From: Flavobacterium frigoris
Lineage (GTDB): Bacteria; Bacteroidota; Bacteroidia; Flavobacteriales; Flavobacteriaceae
DNA: 64,000 bases
Direction of reading: 5' to 3'
NCBI RefSeq assembly: GCF_900111075.1
Contig: NZ_FOFZ01000004.1
Span: 124,001 to 188,000 of the forward strand
Shown here: positions 41,541 to 51,177 of the stretch, piece by piece
Numbering within the stretch: the first letter of the stretch is position 1
Layout: each line of letters opens with the position of its first letter
The notes under the pieces: model-generated
What the model was told of the DNA's origin: nothing
Database searches by the model: none
Seen by the model: only the letters and a program-made list of their open reading frames with translations
Program-made: the position numbers and the translations under genes

Positions 41541-43910
41541 ATGAACACTCTTATATTCAACGAAAGTCCTTTTAAAACGCTAATTTCCTTCCATAAACTA
41601 ATCGAATCATTGGAAGAAATTACACTATCAGATGTTGATTATCGTTCTAATTATGCAAAAGCGGTATTAAAAGAAATTGAATTAATACCTGAATTCAGAA
41701 CCGGTATTGCCGATTTATCTATTATTGAAAATAACAAAACACTTATAAAATATTTACTAGCTGATTTATTCCCTACTTCACTAACAAATAATGAAATCAA
41801 AGCTGTTACTATTCCGTTTCAAAATTTGACGTTTAATTATTCTCAACGATTCAAAAAAATATTAGATGCTGCAGGAGATTTTGATCTAACGATAAGAGAT
41901 TTTAACGATGATCAGTTTTATATACTAAGTTGTATCTTAATTTTAAATTCTTACTACGGTCAACAATTTGATTACAACAAACCGTTATTCTATGACATTC
42001 CTAATTCAAACGGAATTATAAATCATTATCGCATTCTCTACAATGCTGATTTTATTGAAATATATCCTACAGAAAAAGCAGTTCCATTATCCTCTGAAGA
42101 CATTGATGAATTGATGGACAATTATAGTACTATCGATTTATGGAAAGAGAAATTCCCTTTAGAAAGTTGGATTCTAAAAGGTTTTGGAATAGTCACTCTT
42201 TACGATGCTACCAAGGAAAGTGCCATATCTAATTTGAAAACCAATCTTTTAAAATCTGAAAAAGATCAAAATGACATTAATAAAAATTCAGACGCTATCT
42301 TTAAATCAATATTTAAAGTTCCTGACTTAAGAATAGGACTTCTTATATATAATGAGGAAGAAGGTAAATTTATAAAACCTCCCTTTAAAAATGGGGAACT
42401 GGAAAGCTTCATTCTTTTGAATGAAAATGAAATTCCTTGTGAAAAAGCTTTTCTAGGATGCTCTTTTAGTACTCTATTAGAAGATAAAAAACCATTTTCA
42501 ATTTCAAATGTGGAACATTTTTCTACTATTCCCGGTAATGAAATGTTTGCTAAACATTTACTAGCTCAGGGTATAAAAAGCTGCATTCTCGCACCTGTAA
42601 TAAAAGATAATAAATTGCTAGGTATTATGGAACTCGTTTCATCACAACCCAGACAATTAAATAGTATTAATGCTAACAATCTCGATCTTATACTGCCGTA
42701 TATCGTAGATACTTTGGAACGGTATAACACCGATTTAGAGAATCAATTAGAAGCTATAATTCAACGCGAGTACACTGCAATACACTCCAGTGTTTACTGG
42801 AAATTCAGAAATGAAGCACAAAAATATTTCCAGACAAACACCTCTAATAAGGATTATATATTTAAGGAAATTGTTTTCAAAGAAGTGTATCCTTTGTATG
42901 GTCAGATTGACATCAAAGGTTCCTCTGAACACCGAAATGCAACTGTAAAAACTGATTTAAAAAACCAGCTGAATGTCCTATCTGCCATTTTAGAAAATTT
43001 AGAAGTAAATAGCACGCTTCATTTACTAGAGCAACGAAAATTTGAAATGCAATCCTACGCTAAAGAATTGCAATTAGAATTAAAAGCAGATACAGAGCAA
43101 CAGATTCAAAACTACATTCAAAAAGAAATACACCCCATTTTATCCAATTCACAAATTGAGGGCGAGTGCCAGTTATTAATAAACAGCTATTTTGAAGACT
43201 TAGATCCAAAAACTGGTCTGTTTTATCAAGCACGGAAAAAATTTGATGACGCCATGTCCATCATCAATAAAAAAATGGCTACCGTTTTAGACAAAGAACA
43301 AGTGGAGGCACAGCATATATTTCCGCATTATTTCGAAAGATTTAAAACCGATGGAGTCGAGCACAATCTCTATATTGGTGCTTCAATTGCGCCTTCACAG
43401 CCTTTTGATTTAATGTACCTGAATAATTTAAGATTGTGGCAACTTCAAACGCTGTGCAAAATGGAATTAGAACATCATCAGCTTAAATCAGCATTGCCCT
43501 ATGAACTAGATGTAACTTCCTTGATTTTAGTTTTTAGTTCTCCTATCTCTATTCGTTTTAGAATGGATGAAAAACGTTTTGATGTTGACGGTACCTATAA
43601 TGCCCGTTATGAAGTGGTTAAAAAACGTATTGATAAATCCAACATCAAAGGAACAACCGAAAGAATTACCCAAAAAGAGAAAATCACGATTGTGTACTCC
43701 CATAATTATGAAGAAACAGAATACTTAAAATATATCAAGTTCTTGCAATTTAAAAGAATCCTTGAGCCAACAATAGAGCAATTTGATGTCGAAGAATTGC
43801 AAGGTGTTTCTGGGCTTAAAGCACTACGAGTAAAAGTTTTAAATACTGTTGACCAAAACTCCCCTGACAAGAGATATACTTATCAGGAATTGCTAGACGA
43901 GTTGAATTAA
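41541..43910 (+). CDS. large GAF-domain protein
   Basis: A 789-residue cytoplasmic protein. A GAF-like sensor domain lies at about residues 255-395, containing AIFKSIFKVPDLRIGLLIYN, KPPFKNGELESFILL and the GIMELVSSQPRQL ending. The N-terminal 240 and C-terminal 390 residues are helical and have no recognisable enzyme, kinase or DNA-binding signature. Such proteins are found across flavobacteria and are annotated only as GAF proteins. The stop overlaps the convergent HD-PycTM gene by 4 bp. What it binds and reports to is unknown. Confidence 0.78.
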   Translation: MNTLIFNESPFKTLISFHKLIESLEEITLSDVDYRSNYAKAVLKEIELIPEFRTGIADLSIIENNKTLIKYLLADLFPTSLTNNEIKAVTIPFQNLTFNYSQRFKKILDAAGDFDLTIRDFNDDQFYILSCILILNSYYGQQFDYNKPLFYDIPNSNGIINHYRILYNADFIEIYPTEKAVPLSSEDIDELMDNYSTIDLWKEKFPLESWILKGFGIVTLYDATKESAISNLKTNLLKSEKDQNDINKNSDAIFKSIFKVPDLRIGLLIYNEEEGKFIKPPFKNGELESFILLNENEIPCEKAFLGCSFSTLLEDKKPFSISNVEHFSTIPGNEMFAKHLLAQGIKSCILAPVIKDNKLLGIMELVSSQPRQLNSINANNLDLILPYIVDTLERYNTDLENQLEAIIQREYTAIHSSVYWKFRNEAQKYFQTNTSNKDYIFKEIVFKEVYPLYGQIDIKGSSEHRNATVKTDLKNQLNVLSAILENLEVNSTLHLLEQRKFEMQSYAKELQLELKADTEQQIQNYIQKEIHPILSNSQIEGECQLLINSYFEDLDPKTGLFYQARKKFDDAMSIINKKMATVLDKEQVEAQHIFPHYFERFKTDGVEHNLYIGASIAPSQPFDLMYLNNLRLWQLQTLCKMELEHHQLKSALPYELDVTSLILVFSSPISIRFRMDEKRFDVDGTYNARYEVVKKRIDKSNIKGTTERITQKEKITIVYSHNYEETEYLKYIKFLQFKRILEPTIEQFDVEELQGVSGLKALRVKVLNTVDQNSPDKRYTYQELLDELN

Positions 43911-45109
43911 ATCCTAACGGAATTAAATGCTATTACAAAAGCGATGACTGAAATTATTATTCCAATCATAAAAATATTATAAGTAATCCTTAATAATCGA
44001 TATTTTTTTTCGAGAACGATACCCAGAAAATACAAGTCTTTAATCAAGGAGTTGTATAAATAGGCATTGTCTTTCATCATCTCATTTACGGCCCATTCGT
44101 ATTCGACTAAAGGCATTTTATAAAAGTTCCCAAAAAACAGTAAGTTCACTTTTTTATCTTCTATATCTTGTCTTGTAAAAGTTCCAGTAGTCACTTTGGG
44201 ACGTGTTGAAAGTATCGCGAAAATTATTGATACCACGCTAAACATCAGCATTATAAAAGTTGGAACTATCAAATGAACATTATTAGCATTGTCTAATTTT
44301 GGAATTAAAGAAGATAATGCGATCGAGATGATAATTGCGTTTACCGATAATAAAATATTGGCTTTACTATCTGCAATTCCGCTTAAACGAGTATGATTAC
44401 TTAATGTTATTCTGAACAAAGTATCAACCCCGCGATCTGGTTTTACTTTCTTATCTTCCTTTTTAGTTTTCTTTTTTTTAATTTTAGTTACTTCCAGTAA
44501 ATCGCTATTATCGTTTTGCATATTTTGTATTTCTTGTTCAATTACTTTAATATTTTTTTCTTTTAGAATCTGCCAATTTTCAATGGCAAATTCAGTATAA
44601 TATGCCTGAAGCTGAGATAACATTCTCAAGTTTTCTTGAGCCCATTCTAAATCAGTATATTTTACTTTATTTGTACTTTCCCATTCCCTTCTTAGTAGAT
44701 TGCATTTTATTGGATAATCTTCCTTTGTAAAATGAAAAAAATCAGCATCCTTGATTATTTTTTCAAGAAGAGATTGAGGAACATGATCGAAAATAGTTGC
44801 TTTTATAATACTAGAAACTTGTTGTATATATTCATCTGATTTATCTTTTTCCTTTAAAAAATCAGAAACAATATCTATGCTATGATTTTCATGGTTTTGG
44901 CATCCGTATATATATCCAGTATCGTGAAACCAAGCTGCTACAAGTACTATTTCATTTTCCAGCGGACTTAATTCCTCCTCTTTAGAAAGTTCTTGAACTG
45001 CAGTTACTACTTCTAAAGTATGGTTGTAATCATGATAGAAATATAAAACAGAAAGTTTATCTTTGAGTAATTTACAAACAAAATATTCGGCTTCTTCTAT
45101 AAGATTCAT
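43907..45109 (-). CDS. HD-domain phosphohydrolase fused to Pycsar-type membrane effector domain
   Basis: A 400-residue protein. Residues about 20-190 form an HD domain with intact metal ligands: NHTLE (H30), FHDTGY (H62, D63), HENHS (H73, H76) and KDAD (D121 to D123). A Lys-rich linker (KIKKKKTKKEDKK) leads to a C-terminal PycTM-like domain (about 228-398) with SNHTRLSGIADSKANILLSVNA, here cited in outline, and three membrane helices. PycTM is the effector of cyclic-pyrimidine (Pycsar) phage defence. No pyrimidine cyclase gene is adjacent. The gene is divergent from the metallophosphatase gene with only 25 bp between start codons. Confidence 0.85.
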   Translation of the reverse strand: MNLIEEAEYFVCKLLKDKLSVLYFYHDYNHTLEVVTAVQELSKEEELSPLENEIVLVAAWFHDTGYIYGCQNHENHSIDIVSDFLKEKDKSDEYIQQVSSIIKATIFDHVPQSLLEKIIKDADFFHFTKEDYPIKCNLLRREWESTNKVKYTDLEWAQENLRMLSQLQAYYTEFAIENWQILKEKNIKVIEQEIQNMQNDNSDLLEVTKIKKKKTKKEDKKVKPDRGVDTLFRITLSNHTRLSGIADSKANILLSVNAIIISIALSSLIPKLDNANNVHLIVPTFIMLMFSVVSIIFAILSTRPKVTTGTFTRQDIEDKKVNLLFFGNFYKMPLVEYEWAVNEMMKDNAYLYNSLIKDLYFLGIVLEKKYRLLRITYNIFMIGIIISVIAFVIAFNSVRI

Positions 45110-45134
45110 ATGTAAATTTTTATACTACTAAATT

Positions 45135-48100
45135 ATGAAATTGTTTTCGGATAATCGTTTCTTCAAAAATAAAATATTTCAATCGCTCACTTTATTTTTA
45201 GTTTTATTGCAGTCCTGTGCGACACATCATTCGCAATTTGGAAATAAGATTGAAAATCCTGTGGCCGATAGTGCAACTGATACTTCAAAAATTGCCCATA
45301 CTCTCTTTTTAATTGGTGATGCAGGAAATGCCGACGAAGAAAATGCTAAAAACGTATTAAACTCGCTTCATGAAAAGCTTGTTCTAGCTAATAAACACAG
45401 TACACTTCTATTCCTAGGAGATAATATTTATCCAAAAGGAATGCCTCAAAAAGAAGACAAAATAAATTATAAAATCGCCACAAAAAAGCTTGAAAATCAA
45501 TTAAAAATTTCAAAAAATTTCAAAGGAAAAACTATTTTTATCCCAGGAAATCACGACTGGTATAACGGCATAAAAGGACTAGAACGACAAGAAAAAATAA
45601 TTACGGATTACTTTGATGATAAAGGATCATTTTCTCCCAGAAAAGGGTCCCCCATTGAAGATGAGAAAATAAATGACAACTTACTTCTTATTACAATTGA
45701 CAGTCAATGGTTTCTTGAAGACTGGGATAAAACTCCAACACTAAATGATGATTGTTCAATTAAAAGTAGAGAAGCTTTTTTTGAAGAATTAGAAAGCATC
45801 TTAAATAAAAACAAAGATAAAACAGTCATTATGGCGTTGCATCATCCATTGATGACTAATGGCAGTCATGGCGGACAATTTTCTTTAAAAAAACAGATTT
45901 TCCCATTAGAACAAAAAATCCCTTTACCAGTTATAGGCTCCCTTATTAACTTATTGAGAAAAACCTCTGGAATTAGCCCTCAAGATATTCAAAACAAACA
46001 ATATACTGCTTATGTAAAACGAATAAAAACCCTTTTACAAAGCCAAAATAATGTAATTGTGGTTTCTGGTCATGATCATAATTTACAATATATTGACAAC
46101 GATAATATCAAGCAAATCATTAGTGGTGCAGGATCTAAATCTGAGGCAGCCAGAGCTATAAATCCTAATGATTTCTCCTACGGAAAAAATGGGTATGCCA
46201 CATTAGATATATATAAAAATGGCAAAACAGCAGTTTCATTTTACGGTAGAGATAACAATCAAACTCAATTACTTTTCAGAAAAACAGTACTTTCTCCTAA
46301 GAAAGAATTCAAAGTTGATTATGCAACCCAATTTTCTTCAACAGAAAAAACATCAGTTTACACGCCTGAAATGATTGACAAAAGTGCTACTCATAATTTT
46401 ATTTTTGGTACCCATTATCGAAAATATTATGGCACTATAATAGAATCAAAAGTAGCAACACTAGACACGCTCTATGGAGGCCTGACACCTGAAAGAGCTG
46501 GCGGTGGTCATCAATCTATTTCACTGCGACTCTCTGATCATGATGGCAAAGAGTATGTAATGCGTGCTGTAAAGAAAAGTGTGGGACGCTTTTTGCAAAG
46601 TGTTGCTTTCAAAGATCAATATGTAGAACATGAATTTAAAAATACCTATGCTGAAAATTTTCTGTATGATTTTTATACGACCGCACATCCTTATGCACCT
46701 CTGGCCGTTGGTAATTTAGCGGATGGAGTTGGTGTCTTCCATACAAATCCTCATTTGTACTATATTCCAAAACAAAAAGCATTAGGAGCCTTTAATACTG
46801 ATTTTGGTGACGAATTATATTTAGTTGAAGAGCGTCCTTCCGAAAGTCAAAAAGACCTAAAGACCTTTGGAAAACCAGATGATATAATTAGCACCGAAGA
46901 TTTACTAGAGAACTTACACAAGGATGAAAAATATACGGTTGACGAAAGCGAATACATAAAAGCACGTTTATTTGATATGCTCATCGGTGACTGGGACAGA
47001 CATTATGATCAATGGCGCTGGGCCGAATATAAAAAAGACAATAAAGTTATTTATAAGCCTATTCCTCGTGATAGAGATCAAGCTTTTTCTAAATATGATG
47101 GCGCCTTGCTTTCTATCCTGATGAATATTCCGGCGATTCGTCATATGCAAACATTCAAGGATAACATTAAGAATGTTAAATGGTTCAATAGAGAACCGTA
47201 TCCCTTAGACCTTGCTTTTTTAAAAACCGCTACCGAAAAAGACTGGATTGCACAGGCGAAATACATTCAAAAAAACCTATCTAATGAAACTATAGACCAC
47301 GCTTTTGATAATTTACCCAAAGAAGTACAAGACGAGACGATTGACCAAATAAAGCAGAAACTAAAATCAAGAAGAGCACAGCTAGTAAAATATGCTAGCG
47401 AATATAATCGTGTATTACAAAAAACGATTTTGATTGTTGGCACCAATAAAAAAGACAAATTTATAATTCATCATGTTGCTAAAAATAAAATTGAAGTTCG
47501 TGTTTATCGAATAAAAAAAGAGGGCGATGAATTAGAGTATACTAAATTATTCAATGGCTCTAAAACTAAGAATATCTGGGTGTACGGCTTAGATGATGAT
47601 GACGAATTTGAAGTTATGGGAAATAAAAAATCTAGAATAAACATTAGACTTATTGGTGGACAGAACCATGACGTCTATACAATTACAAATGGTCATAACG
47701 CTAAAATCATTGATTTTAAATCAAAAGAAAACAGCTTTAACCTTGACTCAAAAACTAAAAAGTTCCTGACTGATGATTATGAGTCAAATCTTTATGATTA
47801 TAAGAAACCAAAATACAATGCTTTTTCAGGTATGCCAACTATTGGTTTTAACCCTGATGACGGAATAAAACTTGGTATTATTGCAAACTACACTATCAAT
47901 CACTTTAAACAAAATCCGTATACCCGAAAACACACTTTAAAAGCTAATTACTATTTTGCAACGGAAGGGTTTGAATTACTTTACAACCTTCATACACCTA
48001 AAATAGTTGGTAATTGGGACTTTAATTTAGAATCCCAAATTACAAGTCCAAATTTTGCCATTAACTATTTTGGCTATGGAAATAACAGTCTAAATAATGA

Positions 48101-48863
48101 AGAGTTATTTGGTATGGATTATAATAGAGTTCGCATTAGAATGCTCATAATAGCACCGCAAATTAAAAAAATAGGCCTTTATGGAAGTACTATTCTTTTT
48201 CAAACATCCATTGAAAGTTTTGATGTAGAACGTATAAATAATCGTTTTGTAGCAGTTACAAACAGTGTAAACCCCAGAGTTTTTGACAGTCAGCAATTTG
48301 CTGGAGCGAGTATAACATACAGTTATGAAAACTATGACAACCCTTCTTTACCAACCATGGGAATGGGTTTTTCAATAGGTGGAAGTTGGAAAATAAACCT
48401 TAACGATACAAAACGTAATTTCCCTGCAATCGAGTCTAAACTTAATTTTAATCATAAAATTGATTCGAATGGGAAACTTGTGTTGGCCACTCTATTAAAA
48501 GGGAAAGCAATCTTGAACAATAATTATGACTTTTATCAAGGAGCAACTTTAGGAGGTGATTATGATTTAAGAGGCTTTAGAAACCAGCGTTTTCTAGGAA
48601 ACCAATCCTTTTTTCAAAGTAGTGACATTCGCTATTCAATAGGAAAAATCAAGAATAGTATCGTTCCTATGTCGTATGGAATCTTTGGCGGTTTTGATTA
48701 CGGAAGAGTTTGGCTAGATGGAGAAACCTCAAATAAATGGCATCAATCCTTCGGTGGTGGTATCTGGCTTAATGGTCTCAATATCCTGACGACAAGATTA
48801 ACTTATTTTAAAAGTGCTGATGATGAAGGACGGATTACTTTTGGCTTAGGGTTGGGCTTCTAG
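45135..48863 (+). CDS. outer-membrane lipoprotein: metallophosphatase + central kinase-like region + BamA/TamA-type barrel
   Basis: A 1242-residue lipoprotein with lipobox LLQSC near residue 28. The N-terminal calcineurin-like phosphoesterase (about residues 50-370) keeps all metal motifs: IGDAGNAD, LFLGDNIYPKG, GNHDWYNG, ALHHPLMTNGSHGG and VSGHDHN. The central part (about 440-780) has an N-lobe-like strand YVMRAVKK, hinge-like YLVEERP, MLIGDWDRHYDQWRW (about 614-628) and PIPRDRDQAF (about 642-651), resembling the DRH loop and metal Asp of atypical (HipA/Fam20-like) kinases. The C-terminal 400 residues form a surface-antigen/BamA-type barrel ending RITFGLGLGF. The kinase reading is speculative; the other two domains are firm. 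Confidence 0.85.
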   Translation: MKLFSDNRFFKNKIFQSLTLFLVLLQSCATHHSQFGNKIENPVADSATDTSKIAHTLFLIGDAGNADEENAKNVLNSLHEKLVLANKHSTLLFLGDNIYPKGMPQKEDKINYKIATKKLENQLKISKNFKGKTIFIPGNHDWYNGIKGLERQEKIITDYFDDKGSFSPRKGSPIEDEKINDNLLLITIDSQWFLEDWDKTPTLNDDCSIKSREAFFEELESILNKNKDKTVIMALHHPLMTNGSHGGQFSLKKQIFPLEQKIPLPVIGSLINLLRKTSGISPQDIQNKQYTAYVKRIKTLLQSQNNVIVVSGHDHNLQYIDNDNIKQIISGAGSKSEAARAINPNDFSYGKNGYATLDIYKNGKTAVSFYGRDNNQTQLLFRKTVLSPKKEFKVDYATQFSSTEKTSVYTPEMIDKSATHNFIFGTHYRKYYGTIIESKVATLDTLYGGLTPERAGGGHQSISLRLSDHDGKEYVMRAVKKSVGRFLQSVAFKDQYVEHEFKNTYAENFLYDFYTTAHPYAPLAVGNLADGVGVFHTNPHLYYIPKQKALGAFNTDFGDELYLVEERPSESQKDLKTFGKPDDIISTEDLLENLHKDEKYTVDESEYIKARLFDMLIGDWDRHYDQWRWAEYKKDNKVIYKPIPRDRDQAFSKYDGALLSILMNIPAIRHMQTFKDNIKNVKWFNREPYPLDLAFLKTATEKDWIAQAKYIQKNLSNETIDHAFDNLPKEVQDETIDQIKQKLKSRRAQLVKYASEYNRVLQKTILIVGTNKKDKFIIHHVAKNKIEVRVYRIKKEGDELEYTKLFNGSKTKNIWVYGLDDDDEFEVMGNKKSRINIRLIGGQNHDVYTITNGHNAKIIDFKSKENSFNLDSKTKKFLTDDYESNLYDYKKPKYNAFSGMPTIGFNPDDGIKLGIIANYTINHFKQNPYTRKHTLKANYYFATEGFELLYNLHTPKIVGNWDFNLESQITSPNFAINYFGYGNNSLNNEELFGMDYNRVRIRMLIIAPQIKKIGLYGSTILFQTSIESFDVERINNRFVAVTNSVNPRVFDSQQFAGASITYSYENYDNPSLPTMGMGFSIGGSWKINLNDTKRNFPAIESKLNFNHKIDSNGKLVLATLLKGKAILNNNYDFYQGATLGGDYDLRGFRNQRFLGNQSFFQSSDIRYSIGKIKNSIVPMSYGIFGGFDYGRVWLDGETSNKWHQSFGGGIWLNGLNILTTRLTYFKSADDEGRITFGLGLGF

Positions 48864-49724
48864 TCTTTCTACCGTTGTTTCATAAAGAAAACCACCTATT
48901 TTTTTAGTCTTTTCATCAGCAATTAATAGTGTTGAATTGTCTTTAAAACAAATAGCTTCTTTTTGCGAAAAATGATGCAGTTTAAGTTCACTTGCTTTTC
49001 CGGACAAGAAATCATCTGTAGTAAAATCTTTAAAAAGCCATACTTTACTATGGCATAAAAGAACCACTTTAGACCCATCTGGACTTATGGCTGCACTAGT
49101 AATAGCATTGTTTTCAAAACTACCTCCTGTCTTGAATTCTCCAAGTAACTTTGCCTGATGATAACCTGCTTTATTAGGGATTTTATAAAGGAAAGTCGTG
49201 CCATCAAATTTACTACTTCTGTTTTTTGTAAAAAGATAAAAGTTATTCTTAAACTCAAAAAAAGATTCAACATCATATAAAAGATCCTTCTTCTTTGGCG
49301 GAAATTTTTTTTGCTCTGGATACTCAAATGAAATTTTATAAGAAGCGTTTATCGTATTCTTTAGTAAAGAATCTTTAGCAATTTTATAAATACATAAATC
49401 TTTTCTCTCATTGTCATTATTACCAAAGTCCCCTATATATAAATTTCCTTTGCTATCCTTAGTAATATCTTCCCAATCGATATTTTTAGCGTTTTGGATT
49501 GTGATGCTTTTCTCGAGTTTTCCCTTTGGGTTTAACCCATAAATCATATTAGCATTACCGCTATCTTCAAGAACCCAAAGCAAGCTAGATTGTGTTGCAT
49601 AAGCTATTCCTGAAACTTCTTTTAATTTATTCGGTAGTGCATAAAGTGATGTTATTACTTTTGAATCTTGTTTACAAGACAAAAACAATATTAACAATAA
49701 TACAATCGAGATTGGGTTTCTCAT
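48846..49724 (-). CDS. lipoprotein with probable beta-propeller (SdiA-regulated/phytase-like)
   Basis: A 292-residue lipoprotein starting at the ATG at 49724 (MRNPISIVLLLILFLSCKQ, lipobox FLSC). Repeated strands such as EVSGIAYATQSSLLWVLEDSGN, GNLYIGDFGNNDNERKDLCIYKI and ISPDGSKVVLLCHSKVWLF suggest a beta-propeller like SdiA-regulated or phytase-like lipoproteins; it may bind or hydrolyse a ligand. Its 3' end overlaps the convergent metallophosphatase gene by 18 bp. It follows the unknown gene at 49777-50841 by about 50 bp on the same strand. Confidence 0.7.
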   Translation of the reverse strand: MRNPISIVLLLILFLSCKQDSKVITSLYALPNKLKEVSGIAYATQSSLLWVLEDSGNANMIYGLNPKGKLEKSITIQNAKNIDWEDITKDSKGNLYIGDFGNNDNERKDLCIYKIAKDSLLKNTINASYKISFEYPEQKKFPPKKKDLLYDVESFFEFKNNFYLFTKNRSSKFDGTTFLYKIPNKAGYHQAKLLGEFKTGGSFENNAITSAAISPDGSKVVLLCHSKVWLFKDFTTDDFLSGKASELKLHHFSQKEAICFKDNSTLLIADEKTKKIGGFLYETTVERLEAQP

Positions 49725-49776
49725 TTTTTGGAGAATTATGTGATAAAAACTTAACAACAAAAACCTAATTCATGAA

Positions 49777-50841
49777 TTAAAAACCAGGTTTAAATAAATT
49801 GGGATTTTTATAGTTTCTGGTAACAAATCGAAAAGCTGCAGTCAAAACATTACCCATCCTTTTAGCATTTTTAAAATTCAAATCATTTGTAAATACATAC
49901 AAATCATTCTTTAGTCGTTCCACATTTTCATCAGGGGCAATGAGATCATTTCCCATAATCTTTAATAGCCTTTTAATACGTGTTTCTGCCGATAAGATTC
50001 TCTTAGCCAATACAGATCGTTCTTCATCCTTATATTGTTCAATGGAACTATCCTGCAATTTATCTTTGACTAATTTTACCATTGGATAATTCTCCTTAAA
50101 GAATTGCGGTCTATAAATCTTGAAATTTCCCTCGTAACACTGCTGATCAAAATCGATGGGACGAATTCTATAAACTACCTGGTCAAAATCATGAATGGGG
50201 ACAATTACATAGTTGTAAGACCTCATGTCACCTAAAAGTCGTATCATGCAGCGTTCATTAAACTTCACAAATTCTTTTGCTATTTGTGATTTTTCAGTTT
50301 CGCTACAATCATTCAAAAGTGTTTTTATAAATACATCTCCTGGAATCCCCATGATATGTTCTTCAATCAAAGTATCTTCATATACTAAAAAATTGATTTT
50401 ATCTGGAGATAGAATGTGTTCTAGCTCTAGGCCATATACTCTTGAGGCATCCGCTTTCTTTACGTAAAAATGAGTGTAGTTGTCATTTAAAATATTTCTT
50501 ACTTTTATTCGAAAAGGCTTCGAATTTCCAAAGGTGCAATAATCGATTGAATCTACATTTAAAAACTTGATAATATCTAAATTTCCATCTGAATGCAAAA
50601 GCGAATAGATCTTTTTTAAAGTTAGATCAATTTCCATTCTTTCAAATTCATTATAATAAACCCTTATCCATAGGGTATCTTCTTCATGCTTATCGTAGAC
50701 GTTTATAAAACCTGAGAAACGCAATAAATCATCATAAACAACAGGAACTTTTGAAATACGATCAAAACGACCTAAGTAATCAAAAAGGGCATTATTTATA
50801 GGATAGGATGGTTTTTTAAACAGTACTTCAGAATCGCTCAT
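49777..50841 (-). CDS. unrecognised protein with kinase-like motifs
   Basis: A 354-residue soluble protein that I cannot place in a named family. It lacks signal peptide and membrane helices. Some features recall an atypical kinase fold: a Lys-bearing strand THFYVKKADAS, a hinge-like LIEEHIMGIPGD, a catalytic-loop-like LLGDMRSYNYVIVP and IRPIDFDQQC further on. Ends with a basic stretch TAAFRFVTRNYKNPNLF. These resemblances are weak and need structure-based testing. It starts divergently from the PAS kinase gene and is probably co-transcribed with the lipoprotein downstream. Confidence 0.6.
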   Translation of the reverse strand: MSDSEVLFKKPSYPINNALFDYLGRFDRISKVPVVYDDLLRFSGFINVYDKHEEDTLWIRVYYNEFERMEIDLTLKKIYSLLHSDGNLDIIKFLNVDSIDYCTFGNSKPFRIKVRNILNDNYTHFYVKKADASRVYGLELEHILSPDKINFLVYEDTLIEEHIMGIPGDVFIKTLLNDCSETEKSQIAKEFVKFNERCMIRLLGDMRSYNYVIVPIHDFDQVVYRIRPIDFDQQCYEGNFKIYRPQFFKENYPMVKLVKDKLQDSSIEQYKDEERSVLAKRILSAETRIKRLLKIMGNDLIAPDENVERLKNDLYVFTNDLNFKNAKRMGNVLTAAFRFVTRNYKNPNLFKPGF

Positions 50842-51177
50842 TACAGTGGATTTAATGCAAATTTACATCAATTTATAAGTAAAAAAGAATAAAACACAAA
50901 CTTCTTAATTTATTCCAAGCATTAGATACCCATATCCCAACCCTTCACAATTATATTTAGTATCCACAATCCCAACGAAGTAGCGTAAGAAAAAATTTAT
51001 ACTGAAATATTTAAAATAAACGACGTTAAAAATAAAATACTGATCTACAATAACTTAAAATAAAAATAACTTCAAAGCACTAAATCACCAACAACTTATT
51101 TGTTAAAAAAAACAGTAGGGAAAATATTTATTCTACATTTGAAAGCCCCCAAGGCAAAATCGATATTCAAACCTACT
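50842..51177. other. divergent spacer upstream of the PAS kinase
   Basis: 336 bp of A+T-rich DNA with no gene I can support. TACATTTG at 51134-51141 is a likely -7 box 36 bp before the kinase ATG. The promoter of the leftward gene must also lie here. No clear palindromic operator. Confidence 0.45.

Noticed and set aside
51100..51177. Longer N-terminus of the PAS kinase from a TTG
   Set aside because: It contains a probable -7 box (51134-51141) and no conserved residues; the ATG at 51178 begins the PAS region.
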